Positions 16,189-28,874 are shown, counted from the first letter of the stretch. The stretch is 64,000 nt of DNA from Clostridia bacterium (GCA_017541205.1 JAFXZO010000107.1:40181-104180), one strand, 5' to 3'. Notes: generated by a model from the letters alone, not told the origin. Numbers and translations are program-made.

Positions 16189-17220
16189 TTACCACTTGTT
16201 GTGCACCTTTTCGGCGAAGCCGAGGAGATTGCGCGCCTCGACGTGCGTTCCGCCGTCCAGGACGGCGGTCCCGTCAAAGCGGCCGAACACCTGATGCTGA
16301 TCGGAACAGAGAAGATTGAAATCCATGTTCGCCGCGCGGTCGAGAATGGGGGTGAAATCCATCTCGAACCGCCCGTCGTCGCTGGTGAAGCGCCAGGGGG
16401 AGAGGTAATCCTCCCCGCCGTCCTTCTTGGGGATCTCAAAGGACACCCGGCTCAGCTTATGCGCTTTCCCGTTCCAAAACAGCATGTTTTCGGACGCGGC
16501 GGAGGTATCGCCAAAGCCGTAGCCGATGTTGAAGCCGAACAGGCCGTCCCCGATCCGTCCGGACGCGGAGCCCCAATACCAGGTGTTTTCATACGTCCAT
16601 ACGCCGCGGCCCCAATCGAGCACGGCGAAGGAATGCGCGGGCGAAAACAGGTATTCCTTCCCGCCCAGCGCCGCCTTGCCGCTCACCGGCAGGCAGTTGA
16701 TCTTCTGGTTATAGTAAAACGCCCTCGGGTCCTCCTGAAACGGCGTCATGATGACCATGGATTCCTTCGGATCGGGCCCAAGCGCAAGATCGAACAGGAT
16801 CGGCTCCCCGTCCCTGAAGCCGTCCATGTGCCCGAAGAGGCGGCGGCCCCTTCCGCTATTCTGGAACGTCATTTCATAGCCCTTGCCGCTTACGCGGATA
16901 TCGCCCGCTTTGCTGGTGGCGGGAAGGCCGCGCCTGCCCAGCGGCAGCACGCACATTTTGGACGCGGTCTTTTCCCATGGCCCGTCAAAATCAAGGAGCG
17001 ATATGCTGTCCAGGCCCATGTACCCGTTGTCCGCGATGGTGAGGGCCAGGGCGTAGCGGTCGCTGGTGACGCAGTAATAATCCCATTCCTTGACGCGGAG
17101 CCTGCTTTTTTTGATCCTGCTTCGGTCGTATTGCCGGATCAGGCTGGTGGCGTAGCCTGTTTCCATCAGACGCCCCTGTTCGTCCAGGAGCGGCCCGGGG
17201 GTCTCGACGCGGCGCTGCAT
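16189..17220 (-). CDS. DUF2804 family protein
   Basis: A 343-aa protein with the DUF2804 features: MQRRVETPGPLLDEQGRL at the start, KEWDYYCVTSDRYALALTIADNGYMG, ENTWYWGSASG near residue 235, GFNIGYGFGDTSAASENMLFWNGKAHKL (about 250-278), and a C-terminal lipocalin-like half with FGRFDGTAVLDGG. The family resembles the retinol-binding or hydroxysteroid/AttH lipocalin fold, with no confirmed activity. The start chosen has GGGAGG 8 nt upstream, whereas a frame 59 codons longer would run through the promoter. No signal peptide. It is divergent from ybaB and is a single-gene unit. Confidence 0.85.
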   Translation of the reverse strand: MQRRVETPGPLLDEQGRLMETGYATSLIRQYDRSRIKKSRLRVKEWDYYCVTSDRYALALTIADNGYMGLDSISLLDFDGPWEKTASKMCVLPLGRRGLPATSKAGDIRVSGKGYEMTFQNSGRGRRLFGHMDGFRDGEPILFDLALGPDPKESMVIMTPFQEDPRAFYYNQKINCLPVSGKAALGGKEYLFSPAHSFAVLDWGRGVWTYENTWYWGSASGRIGDGLFGFNIGYGFGDTSAASENMLFWNGKAHKLSRVSFEIPKKDGGEDYLSPWRFTSDDGRFEMDFTPILDRAANMDFNLLCSDQHQVFGRFDGTAVLDGGTHVEARNLLGFAEKVHNKW

Positions 17221-17254
17221 AAAGCATGCCTCCCTTTTGCGTGGCTTTTTTTCC

Positions 17255-17283
17255 ATTATACAGCGTAATTCTCTGCCGCACAA
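17255..17283 (-). promoter_or_regulatory. promoter of the DUF2804 gene
   Basis: Minus strand: TTGTGC (17278-17283), 17-nt spacer, TATAAT (17255-17260). The facing ybaB promoter lies 16 bp away. Confidence 0.6.
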
Positions 17284-17298
17284 GCGGGCAAAATCGGC

Positions 17299-17328
17299 TT
17301 TACAGAATTCCGAAAAGCGTGGTATAAT
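17299..17328 (+). promoter_or_regulatory. promoter of the ybaB-recR-tdk-rmuC operon
   Basis: TTTACA (17299-17304), 18-nt spacer, perfect TATAAT (17323-17328). The leader is about 110 nt and ends in a 5-bp GCGGG/CCCGC hairpin followed by GCTTTTT (17408-17430) immediately before the ybaB Shine-Dalgarno. Confidence 0.65.
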
Positions 17329-17447
17329 AAAACGAGCGAAAGGAAAAGCCGCGGCGCGTCCGGGCGGAATGCGGGCGGCGGCGGCGAAGGACGCCAATGA
17401 AAATCAAGCGGGAACATCCCCGCGCTTTTTATGAGGAGGACGGATCC

Positions 17448-17789
17448 ATGGCACGGAATCAATTCGCAGGTTTTGGCGGCGGCCCCAACATTCAGCAGCT
17501 GATGAAGCAGGCCCAGAAAATGCAGGAGCAGATGCAGAAGGCCCAGGAAGAATTGGAAGAAAAGGTATACGAGGCTTCCGCCGGCGGCGGCATGGTCACC
17601 TGCAAGGTGAGCGGCAAGCGCGAAGTGGTGGAGCTTTCGATCAAGCCCGAAGCGGTCGATCCGGACGATGTGGAAATGCTGCAGGATCTGATCCTGGCCG
17701 CGGTCAACGAGGCGATCCGCCAGGAAGAAAAGGACCGCGAGGAAACCATGGGCAAGATGGCCCCCGCGGGCATGGGCGGGCTGTTCTGA
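17448..17789 (+). CDS. YbaB/EbfC nucleoid-associated protein
   Basis: A small (113 aa) DNA-binding dimer that coats the nucleoid. After a Gly-rich start it has NIQQLMKQAQKMQEQMQKAQEELEEKVYEASAGGGMV, the family's long helix leading into the GGGMV strand, then VVELSIKPEAVDPDDVEMLQDLILAAVNEAIRQ. The start follows GAGGAGG at 8 nt. As in most bacteria it directly precedes recR (1 nt gap), consistent with coupled expression of a recombination-repair module. Confidence 0.95.
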   Translation: MARNQFAGFGGGPNIQQLMKQAQKMQEQMQKAQEELEEKVYEASAGGGMVTCKVSGKREVVELSIKPEAVDPDDVEMLQDLILAAVNEAIRQEEKDREETMGKMAPAGMGGLF

Positions 17790-17790
17790 G

Positions 17791-18390
17791 ATGCAGGAAG
17801 GAAGCGATCCCATCGCCCGCATGGCGCTGCAATTGGCGCGCCTGCCGGGCATCGGGCAAAAGAGCGCCCAGCGCCTGGCCTACCATATCGCGGCCATGCC
17901 CCTGGAGCAGGTAAAGGATCTGGCCGCCGCCCTGTGGCAGGGGCGGAAGGCCCTCCGGTTCTGCGCGTGCTGCGGCAATTATACGCAGGACGAGCTTTGC
18001 GCCGTCTGCGCCGATGGAAACCGGCACAACGGCCAGATTTGCGTGGTGCGCGACGCCCGCGACGTCGCCGCCATGGAGCGGATGCGGGATTTCAAGGGGC
18101 TTTACCATGTGCTGGGCGGCACGCTCAGCCCCATGGACGGCGTCGGGCCCGAGGACATCCGCATCAAGGAGCTTTTGCAGCGCCTGTCCGCGGAAGAGGT
18201 GCAGGAAGTGATCCTGGCCACCAACCCGGATATCGAGGGCGAGGCGACCGCCGCATATATCGCGCGTCTCATCAAGCCCCTGGGCGTGAAGGTGAGCCGC
18301 ATTTCCTACGGCGTGCCGGTGGGGAGCGATCTGGAATACGCGGATGAGGTGACCTTGGCCAAGGCCATGGAAGGCAGGCGGGAACTGTAA
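17791..18390 (+). CDS. recR: recombination mediator protein RecR
   Basis: Acts with RecF/RecO to load RecA on gapped DNA. The 199-aa protein has the helix-hairpin-helix LARLPGIGQKSAQRLAYHI (about 15-33), a four-Cys zinc finger (CACC...CAVC, about 57-72) and a Toprim domain with YHVLGGTLSPMDGVGPEDI (about 102-120) and VILATNPDIEGEATAAYIA. Length and domain order are standard. It follows ybaB and its stop overlaps the start of tdk by one base. Confidence 0.97.
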   Translation: MQEGSDPIARMALQLARLPGIGQKSAQRLAYHIAAMPLEQVKDLAAALWQGRKALRFCACCGNYTQDELCAVCADGNRHNGQICVVRDARDVAAMERMRDFKGLYHVLGGTLSPMDGVGPEDIRIKELLQRLSAEEVQEVILATNPDIEGEATAAYIARLIKPLGVKVSRISYGVPVGSDLEYADEVTLAKAMEGRREL

Positions 18391-18980
18391 TGCTGCATTT
18401 TTACCATGGGGTGATGGGCTCCAGCAAGACGGCCATGCTGCTGATGCAGCGGTATAACTATCTGCAGCTGGGGCTCAAGGTCGCGCTGGTCAAGCCCGCG
18501 ATCGATACCCGCATTTCGCTGAGCACCGTCTATTCCCGCGTGGGATTGCAGGCGGAGGCGGACATCGTGCTCGAAAGCAGCCACAGCATCCGCGAGCAGC
18601 TCAACTGGCTGGCGGTCCAGCACGCGCATTCGGATTTCCAGTACGTGTTCGTGGACGAAGCGCAGTTCCTGACCGAACGGCAGGTGCAGGAAATGGCCGA
18701 TATGGCGGACGAGCTGGAAATTTTCTGCTACGGCCTGAAAACGGATTTCATGGGCCAGTTTTTCCCCGGCTCCGCGGCGCTGCTGCGATTGGCGGAGGAC
18801 ATCCAGGAGGTATCCGGTTCGCTGTGCTGGTGCGGCAAAAAGGCCACCATGAACACCCGCATCGACGGCAAGGGCCGCGTCATCAAGCAGGGCGCGCAGG
18901 TGCTGATCGATAACCAGGAAGAGATACGCTACATCGGGCTGTGCTATCAGCATTGGCGGGAGGGAAAATCCCATGCCTGA
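18390..18980 (+). CDS. tdk: thymidine kinase (type II)
   Basis: Phosphorylates thymidine with ATP in nucleoside salvage. The 196-aa protein has a P-loop, GVMGSSKTAMLL (about 7-18, with Ser where most homologues have Gly in GSGKT), a Walker B-like VFVDEAQFLTERQVQ (about 86-100) and the lasso/zinc region SLCWCGKKATMNTRI near 148. The zinc ligands look atypical: the first pair is C-x-C instead of C-x-x-C, and the second is LCYQHW. Metal binding may therefore be altered. Translationally coupled to recR and overlapping rmuC by 8 nt. Confidence 0.92.
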   Translation: MLHFYHGVMGSSKTAMLLMQRYNYLQLGLKVALVKPAIDTRISLSTVYSRVGLQAEADIVLESSHSIREQLNWLAVQHAHSDFQYVFVDEAQFLTERQVQEMADMADELEIFCYGLKTDFMGQFFPGSAALLRLAEDIQEVSGSLCWCGKKATMNTRIDGKGRVIKQGAQVLIDNQEEIRYIGLCYQHWREGKSHA

Positions 18981-20370
18981 AGGATGGGGCTTGCCCGGAA
19001 ACATCGGCATTTTCCTTGCTGCCCTGGGCTTTTTGGCTTTGATCGGGGCCGTCTGGCTTCTCTTCCTGCTCCTGGGTAGGCAAAGGCGCGCGGACAGGCG
19101 GAATGAAAAGCGCCTGGACGCCTTGAACCGCCGCGTGGAGGAAATGAACCGCAGCGTCCTGGACCGCAGCGAATACGCCGCCCTGAGCGAAATGCAGTCC
19201 GCCAGGCTCCTGCAGGCCATGGAGGAGCGCAGCCGGGACGAAGCGCAGCGCCTCTACGAATTATCCGCCCGCCTGGACGCGTTCGGCGAAAGCCAGGACA
19301 GCCGCCTGCACCGCGTGACCGCGGCGCTGGATGAAAAGCTGTCCCAAAACGAAAGCCGCATCGAAAAAATGCGGGATACGCTTAGCCAGTCCGTCGCCCG
19401 GATGCAGGAGGAAAACGGCAAAAAGCTGGAGGAAATGCGCCTGACAGTCGATGAAAAGCTGCACGCGACGCTGGACAAGCGCCTGGGCGAAAGCTTTTCC
19501 CTCGTCAGCCAGCGGCTGGAGCAGGTGTATCGCGGCCTGGGCGAAATGCAGAGCCTGGCCAGTGGCGTGGGGGACTTAAAAAAGATCTTAACGAACGTCA
19601 AGACCCGGGGCGTCTGGGGCGAAATGCAGCTGGGCGCGCTGCTCAGGCAGGTGCTGTCCCCCGGCCAGTTTGATGAAAACGTGGCCGTGGTGCCGGGTTC
19701 TTCCCAGCGGGTGGAATACGCGGTGAAGCTGCCCGGCCAGGGCGAGGGCACGGTGTACCTGCCCATCGATTCCAAATTCCCCATCGAGGATTACGAGCGC
19801 CTGCTCGCCGCCTACGATATCGGCGATCCGGCGGTGGTGAACGCCGCCTCCTCCGCGCTCCAGACCGCGCTGCGGGTGGAGGCAAGGCGCATCGCGGGCA
19901 AGTATATTTCCCCGCCCCATACCACGGATTTCGCCGTGATGTTTTTGCCGATCGAAGGGCTCTACGCCGAAGCGCTCCGCGCGCCGGGGCTCGCGCAGGA
20001 GCTGATGGAAAAGTACCGGATCACCGTCGCGGGCCCGACCACGCTGAACGCGCTTCTGACCAGCCTGCAGGTGGGCTTCCGGACCCTGGCCATCGAGCAG
20101 CGCACCGGCGAAGTATGGCAATTGCTCAGCGCCGTCAAAACCGAGTTCGGCAAATTCGCGGGCTTGCTGGAGGCAGCCGAAAAGAAGCTGCAGTCCGCCG
20201 CCGAATCCATCGAGAACGCCGGAAAGCGCACCCGCGCCATCGAAAAAAAGCTGCGTCAGGTGGAGGCGCTGGAGGATCAGAGCGCCCTGCGCATGCTGGG
20301 CGACGGGACGGACGGGCTGCCGCGGGACGCCTTCCCGGACGCGGATTGGGCGGAGGAAGAAGACAATTGA
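18973..20370 (+). CDS. rmuC: DNA recombination protein RmuC
   Basis: A 465-aa membrane-anchored protein of the RmuC family, thought to limit DNA inversions at short repeats through a nuclease-like domain. One N-terminal membrane segment (about 12-36) is followed by a long coiled coil (about 40-200, heptads rich in Glu/Arg/Leu) and the conserved domain: TRGVWGEMQLGALLRQVL (about 211-228), LPIDSKFPIEDYERLL (about 270-285), ISPPHTTDFAVMFLPIEGLYAEAL (about 313-336) and GPTTLNALLTSLQVGFRTLAIE. The domain is intact and length is normal. Confidence 0.94.
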   Translation: MPEGWGLPGNIGIFLAALGFLALIGAVWLLFLLLGRQRRADRRNEKRLDALNRRVEEMNRSVLDRSEYAALSEMQSARLLQAMEERSRDEAQRLYELSARLDAFGESQDSRLHRVTAALDEKLSQNESRIEKMRDTLSQSVARMQEENGKKLEEMRLTVDEKLHATLDKRLGESFSLVSQRLEQVYRGLGEMQSLASGVGDLKKILTNVKTRGVWGEMQLGALLRQVLSPGQFDENVAVVPGSSQRVEYAVKLPGQGEGTVYLPIDSKFPIEDYERLLAAYDIGDPAVVNAASSALQTALRVEARRIAGKYISPPHTTDFAVMFLPIEGLYAEALRAPGLAQELMEKYRITVAGPTTLNALLTSLQVGFRTLAIEQRTGEVWQLLSAVKTEFGKFAGLLEAAEKKLQSAAESIENAGKRTRAIEKKLRQVEALEDQSALRMLGDGTDGLPRDAFPDADWAEEEDN

Positions 20371-20516
20371 GCGGCTTTTGCGCGGTTTTGGAACATTTTT
20401 TGAGACGGAATCCGTTTTTTGTGCCATACTGTTAAAGCGGGCAGGAGAGGAACCTGCGCCGCGGTGTGACGGAATAAGCAAAGCTTTATGAAAGGACATA
20501 GAAAGGAGAATCAATC

Positions 20517-20963
20517 ATGGATCAGTTTGGCAATGAACTGAAGAAATTCATCAAGGCGGGCATGGGCGCGGTCGCGTCCGGCCTGGAAAAAGGCCAGGAA
20601 GCCATCGAAAATCTCGCCCAGAAGGGCGAGCCCCTCTACCAGCAGGCCAAGAGCGCCGTCACCGACGCCGCGGGCAAGGTGGCCCAGGCGGTCAACGACG
20701 GCATCCAGTCCATCAGGAACGGCCCCACCGCCGAGGAAGTGATCGACGCGCTGCGCGCCATGGGGCGCGAGGAATGGGATCGCGTGCGCGCCGCCCTGGA
20801 CGAGTTTGAAGCGCAGGCCGACGAAGCCGCCAAGGCCGCCGAGGAAGCCGCCAGCGCCGCCCAGCAGATCATGGACGCCGGCGAACCCTTCGAGGAAGCC
20901 CCCGCCGAGGAAGGACCCAAGGCGGCGGAAGAACCCAAAGAAACGGACGAGCCCAAGGAATAA
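20517..20963 (+). CDS. phasin/apolipoprotein-like helical protein
   Basis: A 148-aa, almost entirely helical and strongly amphipathic protein, Ala/Glu/Lys-rich. The first half resembles phasin- or YtxH-like repeats (FIKAGMGAVASGLEKGQEAIENLAQKGEPLYQQAKSAVTDAAGKVAQAV); the tail is acidic and Pro-rich (EEAPAEEGPKAAEEPKETDE), probably disordered. There is no signal peptide. It follows AAAGGAG and ends in a strong terminator, so it forms a short unit after rmuC. A role at a membrane or polymer surface is possible, but composition bias makes family calls weak. Confidence 0.7.
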   Translation: MDQFGNELKKFIKAGMGAVASGLEKGQEAIENLAQKGEPLYQQAKSAVTDAAGKVAQAVNDGIQSIRNGPTAEEVIDALRAMGREEWDRVRAALDEFEAQADEAAKAAEEAASAAQQIMDAGEPFEEAPAEEGPKAAEEPKETDEPKE

Positions 20964-20981
20964 CGAATACACAGCCTGACG

Positions 20982-21017
20982 CGCGGCCCTCGTACGATTG
21001 CGGGGGCCGCGTTTTTT
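20982..21017 (+). terminator. intrinsic terminator after the helical-protein gene
   Basis: CGCGGCCC (20982-20989) pairs with GGGCCGCG (21004-21011), followed at once by six T (21012-21017). Strong and correctly placed. Confidence 0.85.
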
Positions 21018-21063
21018 CGCCGCAAGATTCGGGAAAACGCCGTTATGATTACATTTTTCCTCG

Positions 21064-21166
21064 CGCGAAGCGCATCATCATTTCGATATAACGCTAAAGC
21101 GTTTCGATATACGCTGACGCGTTCGATATGCCCCTTCGGGGCGCGATATGCGCTTCACGCGATGGA
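21064..21166. repeat. array of about 20-bp CGATAT stem-loop units
   Basis: Four copies of CGATAT start at 21084, 21105, 21124 and 21144 (steps of 21, 19 and 20). Each is followed by a different tiny hairpin: ACGCT/AGCGT, ACGC/GCGT, GCCCC/GGGGC and GCG/CGC with loops of 2-5 nt. A degenerate leading GCGC-GAA-GCGC unit and a trailing CGATGG flank them. The stems differ in sequence while the spacer is kept, the sign of an RNA/DNA structural repeat rather than a coding one. The 434-nt gap between the terminator gene and rpoB is otherwise filled by the terminator and the rpoB promoter/leader. Confidence 0.7.
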
Positions 21167-21245
21167 GTTTGTTTTGATTTTTTCCCCCTCATTCCAGGTT
21201 TTCGCAATAATTTACAGAAATGAAACAAATAAGAGCAAAAACCGG

Positions 21246-21274
21246 TTGACAAGTTCATATCCGTATGCTACAAT
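21246..21274 (+). promoter_or_regulatory. strong promoter of rpoB-rpoC
   Basis: TTGACA (21246-21251), 17-nt spacer, TACAAT (21269-21274) with an extended -10 TGC directly in front. This gives rpoBC its own strong promoter instead of read-through from rplJL. Confidence 0.85.
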
Positions 21275-21282
21275 TTACAATT

Positions 21283-21312
21283 GCACTAGTATCGGTAGTA
21301 GTGCGCCTTTTT
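21283..21312 (+). terminator. attenuator-like hairpin in the rpoB leader
   Basis: GCACTA (21283-21288) pairs with TAGTGC (21299-21304) around a 10-nt loop. GCC and five T (21308-21312) follow, a few nucleotides after the expected transcript start. It looks like an early intrinsic terminator or a 5' stability hairpin. About 90 nt of G-rich leader follow before the rpoB start. Confidence 0.45.
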
Positions 21313-21404
21313 GCCCGCGCCCCGAGCAAAAGCAAGGGGTGGAATGGGTAGGGGGCTTATGCGCTTTTTCCGGTATCTGGGAGCAATAAAGGGGTGATAG
21401 TTTC

Positions 21405-24400
21405 ATGGTGCACGAGGTCCAAATGGGGAAGCTGCGCAAACGCATGAGCTTCTCGCGCATCGACGAAGTCCTGGACATGCCCAACCTGATCGAGGTCCAG
21501 AAGAACAGCTACAAGCGGTTTCTGACCGATGATCTCAAAGAGGTATTGGCGGATGTGTCCCCGATCACCGATTACAGCGAAAATCTGGTGTTGGAATTCG
21601 TTGACTACTCGCTGGACGGAACGCCTAAGAATTCTGTTGAACGGTGCAAGGAACGCGATTTGACCTACGCGGCTCCGCTGAAGGTATTCGTACGGCTCAA
21701 GAACCGGGAAACCGGCGAAATCAAAGAGTCGGAAGTTTTCATGGGCGATTTCCCGCTGATGACCGAACACGGCACCTTTATCATCAATGGCGCGGAACGC
21801 GTGATCGTAAGCCAGCTGGTCCGCTCTCCCGGCGCGTATTTCGACGTGCAGAACGATAAGGCGGGCAAGCATCTGTTTTCTTCCCAGATCATTCCCAACC
21901 GCGGCGCTTGGCTGGAATATGAAACCGACAGCAACGATGTGCTGTGGGTGCGTATTGACCGCGCCCGCAAACTGCCCATCACCGTGCTGCTCCGCGCGCT
22001 GGGCTACGGGACCGATCAGGAAATCACCGATCTGCTGGGCGAGGACGAGCGTCTCATGACCACCATCGCCCGCTCCGACTCCACCAAGACCCAGACCCAG
22101 GGCCTCCTGGAAATCTATAAGCGCCAGAAGCCCGGCGAGCCGCCCACGGAGGACGGCGCGCGCGCGCTGCTGCGCAGCCTGTTCTTTGATCCCAAGCGCT
22201 ACGACCTGATGCGCGTGGGCCGCTATAAGTTCAATAAAAAGCTGGGCATCTCCGCCCGGATCAGCGGCCAGATCGCGGCTGAGGACATTTTGAGCCCCGT
22301 GACCGGCGAAGTGCTGGTGGAAAAGGGCGCGGTCATCACCCGCGAAAAGGCCCTGCAGATCCAGAATTCCGGCGTGAACGTGGTCAACCTCCAGTGCGAG
22401 CAGACCGTTCACCGCGTGATCGGCAACAACTTTGCCGACGCTTCCGGCTTCCTGCCCTTTGATCCCAAAGAAGCGGGCATCCTGGAGATGGTGCATCTAC
22501 CCACCTTGATGAAGATCCTGAACGAAACCGCGCCCGAGGATTTGAAGCGCGTCGTTTCCGAAAGCGTCTATGACCTGGTGCCCAAGCACATCATCATCGA
22601 CGATATCGTGGCCTCCGTCAGCTACCTGCTGGGCCTGCCCTACGGCGTGGGCGTCACCGACGATATCGACCACCTGGGCAACCGCCGCCTGCGTTCGGTG
22701 GGCGAGCTGCTGCAAAACCAGGTGCGCATCGGCCTCTCCCGCCTGGAGCGCGTGGTGCGCGAGCGCATGGCCATCCAGGACGCCAACGACGTCAAGCCCG
22801 GCGAATTGATTAACATCCGCCCGGTGAGCGCCGCGATCAAGGAGTTTTTCGGCTCCTCCCAGCTTTCTCAGTTCATGGACCAGCCCAACCCCCTGGCCGA
22901 GCTGACGCATAAGCGCCGCCTGTCCGCCCTGGGCCCCGGCGGCCTCAACCGCGACCGCGCGAGCATGGAAGTGCGCGACGTGCACTATTCCCACTACGCC
23001 CGTATCTGCCCCATCGAGACGCCTGAAGGCCCGAACATCGGCCTGATCGGCTCCCTGGCCACCTACGCGCGCATCAACGAATACGGCTTTATCGAGGCGC
23101 CCTACCGCAAGGTGGACAAGGCCACCGGCAAGGTGACGGACATCATCGAATACATGACCGCGGACGAGGAAGACCTCTACAAGGTCGGCCAGGCCAAGGA
23201 ACCGCTCGACGACGAAGGCCGCTTCATCAACCAGCGCGTGGTCGTCCGCTGGCGCGACGAGACCATCGAAGTGCCCGCCAAGGACGTGGACTACATCGAC
23301 GTTTCGCCCAAGCAGGTCGTTTCCGTCGCCACCGCCATGATCCCCTTCCTGGAGAACGACGACGCCAACCGCGCGCTGATGGGCTCCAACATGCAGCGTC
23401 AGGCCGTGCCGCTGCTGGTTCCCGAAGCGCCCATCGTGGGCACCGGCATGGAATACAAGGCCGCGCATGACTCGGGCGTGGTGATGCTTTCCAAGCACGC
23501 CGGCACGGTGTACTCCGTGGCCGCCGATGAAGTGGTGATCCAGGACGACCTGGGCGAAAAGCACAGCTACCACCTGACCAAGTTCACCCGCTCCAACCAG
23601 GGCACCTGCATCAACCAGCGCCCGCGCGTGTTCCAGGGCCAGAAGATCGAGGTGGGCGATCTGCTCGCCGACGGCCCCTCCACCGAGAACGGGGAAATCG
23701 GCCTGGGCAAAAACATGCTCATCGGCTTCATGACCTGGGAAGGCTATAACTACGAGGACGCCGTCCTCATCAGCGAGCGCCTGGTCAAGGAAGACAAATA
23801 TACCTCCATCCACATCGAAGAATACGAATCCGAAGCCCGCGAAACCAAGCTGGGCCCGGAAGAAATCACCCGCGATATCCCCAACGTCGGCGAAGACGCC
23901 ATCAAGGACCTAGACGAGAACGGCATCATCCGCATCGGCGCGGAGGTGAGAAGCGGCGATATCCTGGTGGGCAAGGTGACGCCCAAGGGCGAAACCGAGC
24001 TGACCGCCGAAGAACGCCTGCTGCGCGCTATTTTCGGCGAAAAAGCCCGCGAAGTGCGCGACACCTCCCTCAAGGTGCCCCACGGCGAAGGCGGCATCAT
24101 CGTGGACGTAAAGATCTTCACCCGCGAAAACAAGGACGAGCTTTCGCCCGGCGTCAATGAAATGGTGCGCGTGTACATCGCCCAGAAGCGCAAGATCTCC
24201 GTCGGCGACAAGATGTCCGGCCGCCACGGCAACAAGGGCGTCGTTTCCCGCATCCTGCGCGAAGAGGATATGCCCTTCCTGCCGGACGGCACCCCGCTGG
24301 ATATCGTTTTGAACCCCCTCGGCGTGCCTTCCCGCATGAACATCGGGCAGGTGCTGGAGGTCCACCTCGGCATCGCCGCCCGTATCCTGGGCTGGCATAT

Positions 24401-25130
24401 CGCGACCCCCGTTTTTGACGGCGCGTCCAAGGAAGATATCGAAGAATGCCTGAACAAGGCCGGCCTCCGCCCGGACGGCAAGACCATCCTGTACGACGGC
24501 CGCACCGGCGATCCGTTTGAAAACCCGGTCACGGTGGGCATCATGTACTTCTTAAAGCTCCACCACCTGGTGGACGATAAGATGCACGCCCGCTCCACCG
24601 GCCCCTATTCCCTGGTCACGCAGCAGCCCCTGGGCGGCAAGGCCCAGTTCGGCGGCCAGCGTTTCGGCGAAATGGAAGTGTGGGCCCTGGAGGCGTACGG
24701 CGCCGCGAACACCCTGCAGGAGATTCTGACCGTCAAATCCGACGATATCGTGGGCCGCGTCAAGACCTACGAGGCGATCGTGAAGGGCCAGAATATCCCC
24801 ACGCCCGGCGTTCCTGAATCTTTCAAGGTGCTCATCAAGGAGCTGCAGGCCCTGGCCCTGGATATCCGGGTGCTGAACGAAAACCACGAGGAGATCGAGA
24901 TCCGCGAGCTGGACGACGAGGACGACGACGTGGGCGACACCCTGCCCGCCGGCCGCGAACCGCTGCCTGACGCCGACTTTATGGACGATGAAGGCGTGTC
25001 CCTGGACGAAGAAGGCGAAGACGCGCTGGATCTGGACGATGATATCAGCCTGGACGACGATTTCGCCGATCTTGAGGTGGATGACGTGCTGGATGATCTG
25101 AAGCTGGACGACGATGACGACATCGAATAA
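21405..25130 (+). CDS. rpoB: DNA-directed RNA polymerase subunit beta
   Basis: The catalytic beta subunit, 1241 aa. The N-terminus [30 protein letters not shown], the rifampicin region [34 protein letters not shown] (about 484-517) and [19 protein letters not shown] near 932 are all intact. In the rifampicin pocket the Asp, His and Ser positions most often mutated in resistance are the sensitive residues; only the variable N518 equivalent is Pro. The last 75 or so residues form a very acidic Asp/Glu tail (DDEDDD... DDDDDIE), an extension beyond the usual end. The start is the ATG at 21405, behind a weak purine stretch (AAAGGGGTGATAG). Confidence 0.99.
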   Translation: MVHEVQMGKLRKRMSFSRIDEVLDMPNLIEVQKNSYKRFLTDDLKEVLADVSPITDYSENLVLEFVDYSLDGTPKNSVERCKERDLTYAAPLKVFVRLKNRETGEIKESEVFMGDFPLMTEHGTFIINGAERVIVSQLVRSPGAYFDVQNDKAGKHLFSSQIIPNRGAWLEYETDSNDVLWVRIDRARKLPITVLLRALGYGTDQEITDLLGEDERLMTTIARSDSTKTQTQGLLEIYKRQKPGEPPTEDGARALLRSLFFDPKRYDLMRVGRYKFNKKLGISARISGQIAAEDILSPVTGEVLVEKGAVITREKALQIQNSGVNVVNLQCEQTVHRVIGNNFADASGFLPFDPKEAGILEMVHLPTLMKILNETAPEDLKRVVSESVYDLVPKHIIIDDIVASVSYLLGLPYGVGVTDDIDHLGNRRLRSVGELLQNQVRIGLSRLERVVRERMAIQDANDVKPGELINIRPVSAAIKEFFGSSQLSQFMDQPNPLAELTHKRRLSALGPGGLNRDRASMEVRDVHYSHYARICPIETPEGPNIGLIGSLATYARINEYGFIEAPYRKVDKATGKVTDIIEYMTADEEDLYKVGQAKEPLDDEGRFINQRVVVRWRDETIEVPAKDVDYIDVSPKQVVSVATAMIPFLENDDANRALMGSNMQRQAVPLLVPEAPIVGTGMEYKAAHDSGVVMLSKHAGTVYSVAADEVVIQDDLGEKHSYHLTKFTRSNQGTCINQRPRVFQGQKIEVGDLLADGPSTENGEIGLGKNMLIGFMTWEGYNYEDAVLISERLVKEDKYTSIHIEEYESEARETKLGPEEITRDIPNVGEDAIKDLDENGIIRIGAEVRSGDILVGKVTPKGETELTAEERLLRAIFGEKAREVRDTSLKVPHGEGGIIVDVKIFTRENKDELSPGVNEMVRVYIAQKRKISVGDKMSGRHGNKGVVSRILREEDMPFLPDGTPLDIVLNPLGVPSRMNIGQVLEVHLGIAARILGWHIATPVFDGASKEDIEECLNKAGLRPDGKTILYDGRTGDPFENPVTVGIMYFLKLHHLVDDKMHARSTGPYSLVTQQPLGGKAQFGGQRFGEMEVWALEAYGAANTLQEILTVKSDDIVGRVKTYEAIVKGQNIPTPGVPESFKVLIKELQALALDIRVLNENHEEIEIRELDDEDDDVGDTLPAGREPLPDADFMDDEGVSLDEEGEDALDLDDDISLDDDFADLEVDDVLDDLKLDDDDDIE

Positions 25131-25143
25131 CGCAGTGGATTTT

Positions 25144-25175
25144 GCCGCCGCCTCTCCGCTTGGAGGCGCGGCGGC
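25144..25175 (+). other. GC-rich stem-loop between rpoB and rpoC
   Basis: An 11-bp stem with a 2-nt bulge (CGCCTC/GAGGCG core, extended by GCCGC/GCGGC) fills the 83-nt intercistronic gap and is not followed by T residues. It could be an RNA processing or stability element rather than a terminator, since rpoC follows immediately. Confidence 0.4.
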
Positions 25176-25213
25176 CGATGAAATGCACGCCATAACGGAG
25201 GGAGTTTTTATCC

Positions 25214-28771
<3,558 letters not shown>

Positions 28772-28789
28772 TCCTTTTGGATGTTTCCC

Positions 28790-28819
28790 GGCGGATACCC
28801 ACGCGGTATCCGCCTTTTT
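28790..28819 (+). terminator. intrinsic terminator of rpoBC
   Basis: GGCGGATACC (28790-28799) pairs perfectly with GGTATCCGCC (28805-28814), 5-nt loop, then TTTTT (28815-28819). Textbook form. Confidence 0.93.
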
Positions 28820-28844
28820 GCATCATAAGGCCCGTGATTTCCGG

Positions 28845-28874
28845 TTGACGAAAAAAGGGAAAACGTGATACACT
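28845..28874 (+). promoter_or_regulatory. promoter of trkH-trkA
   Basis: TTGACG (28845-28850), 18-nt spacer, TACACT (28869-28874) preceded by an extended TGA. Located 58 nt before the chosen trkH start. Confidence 0.55.

Noticed and set aside
21064-21166. CRISPR array
   Set aside because: The repeated word is only 6 bp, the units are about 20 bp with no unique spacers of constant size, and no cas genes are present.
20990-21400. Ribosomal protein L10/L7-L12 genes or their leader upstream of rpoB
   Set aside because: Looked for because of the usual gene order; the 434-nt gap contains only a terminator, the CGATAT array, promoter and leader.
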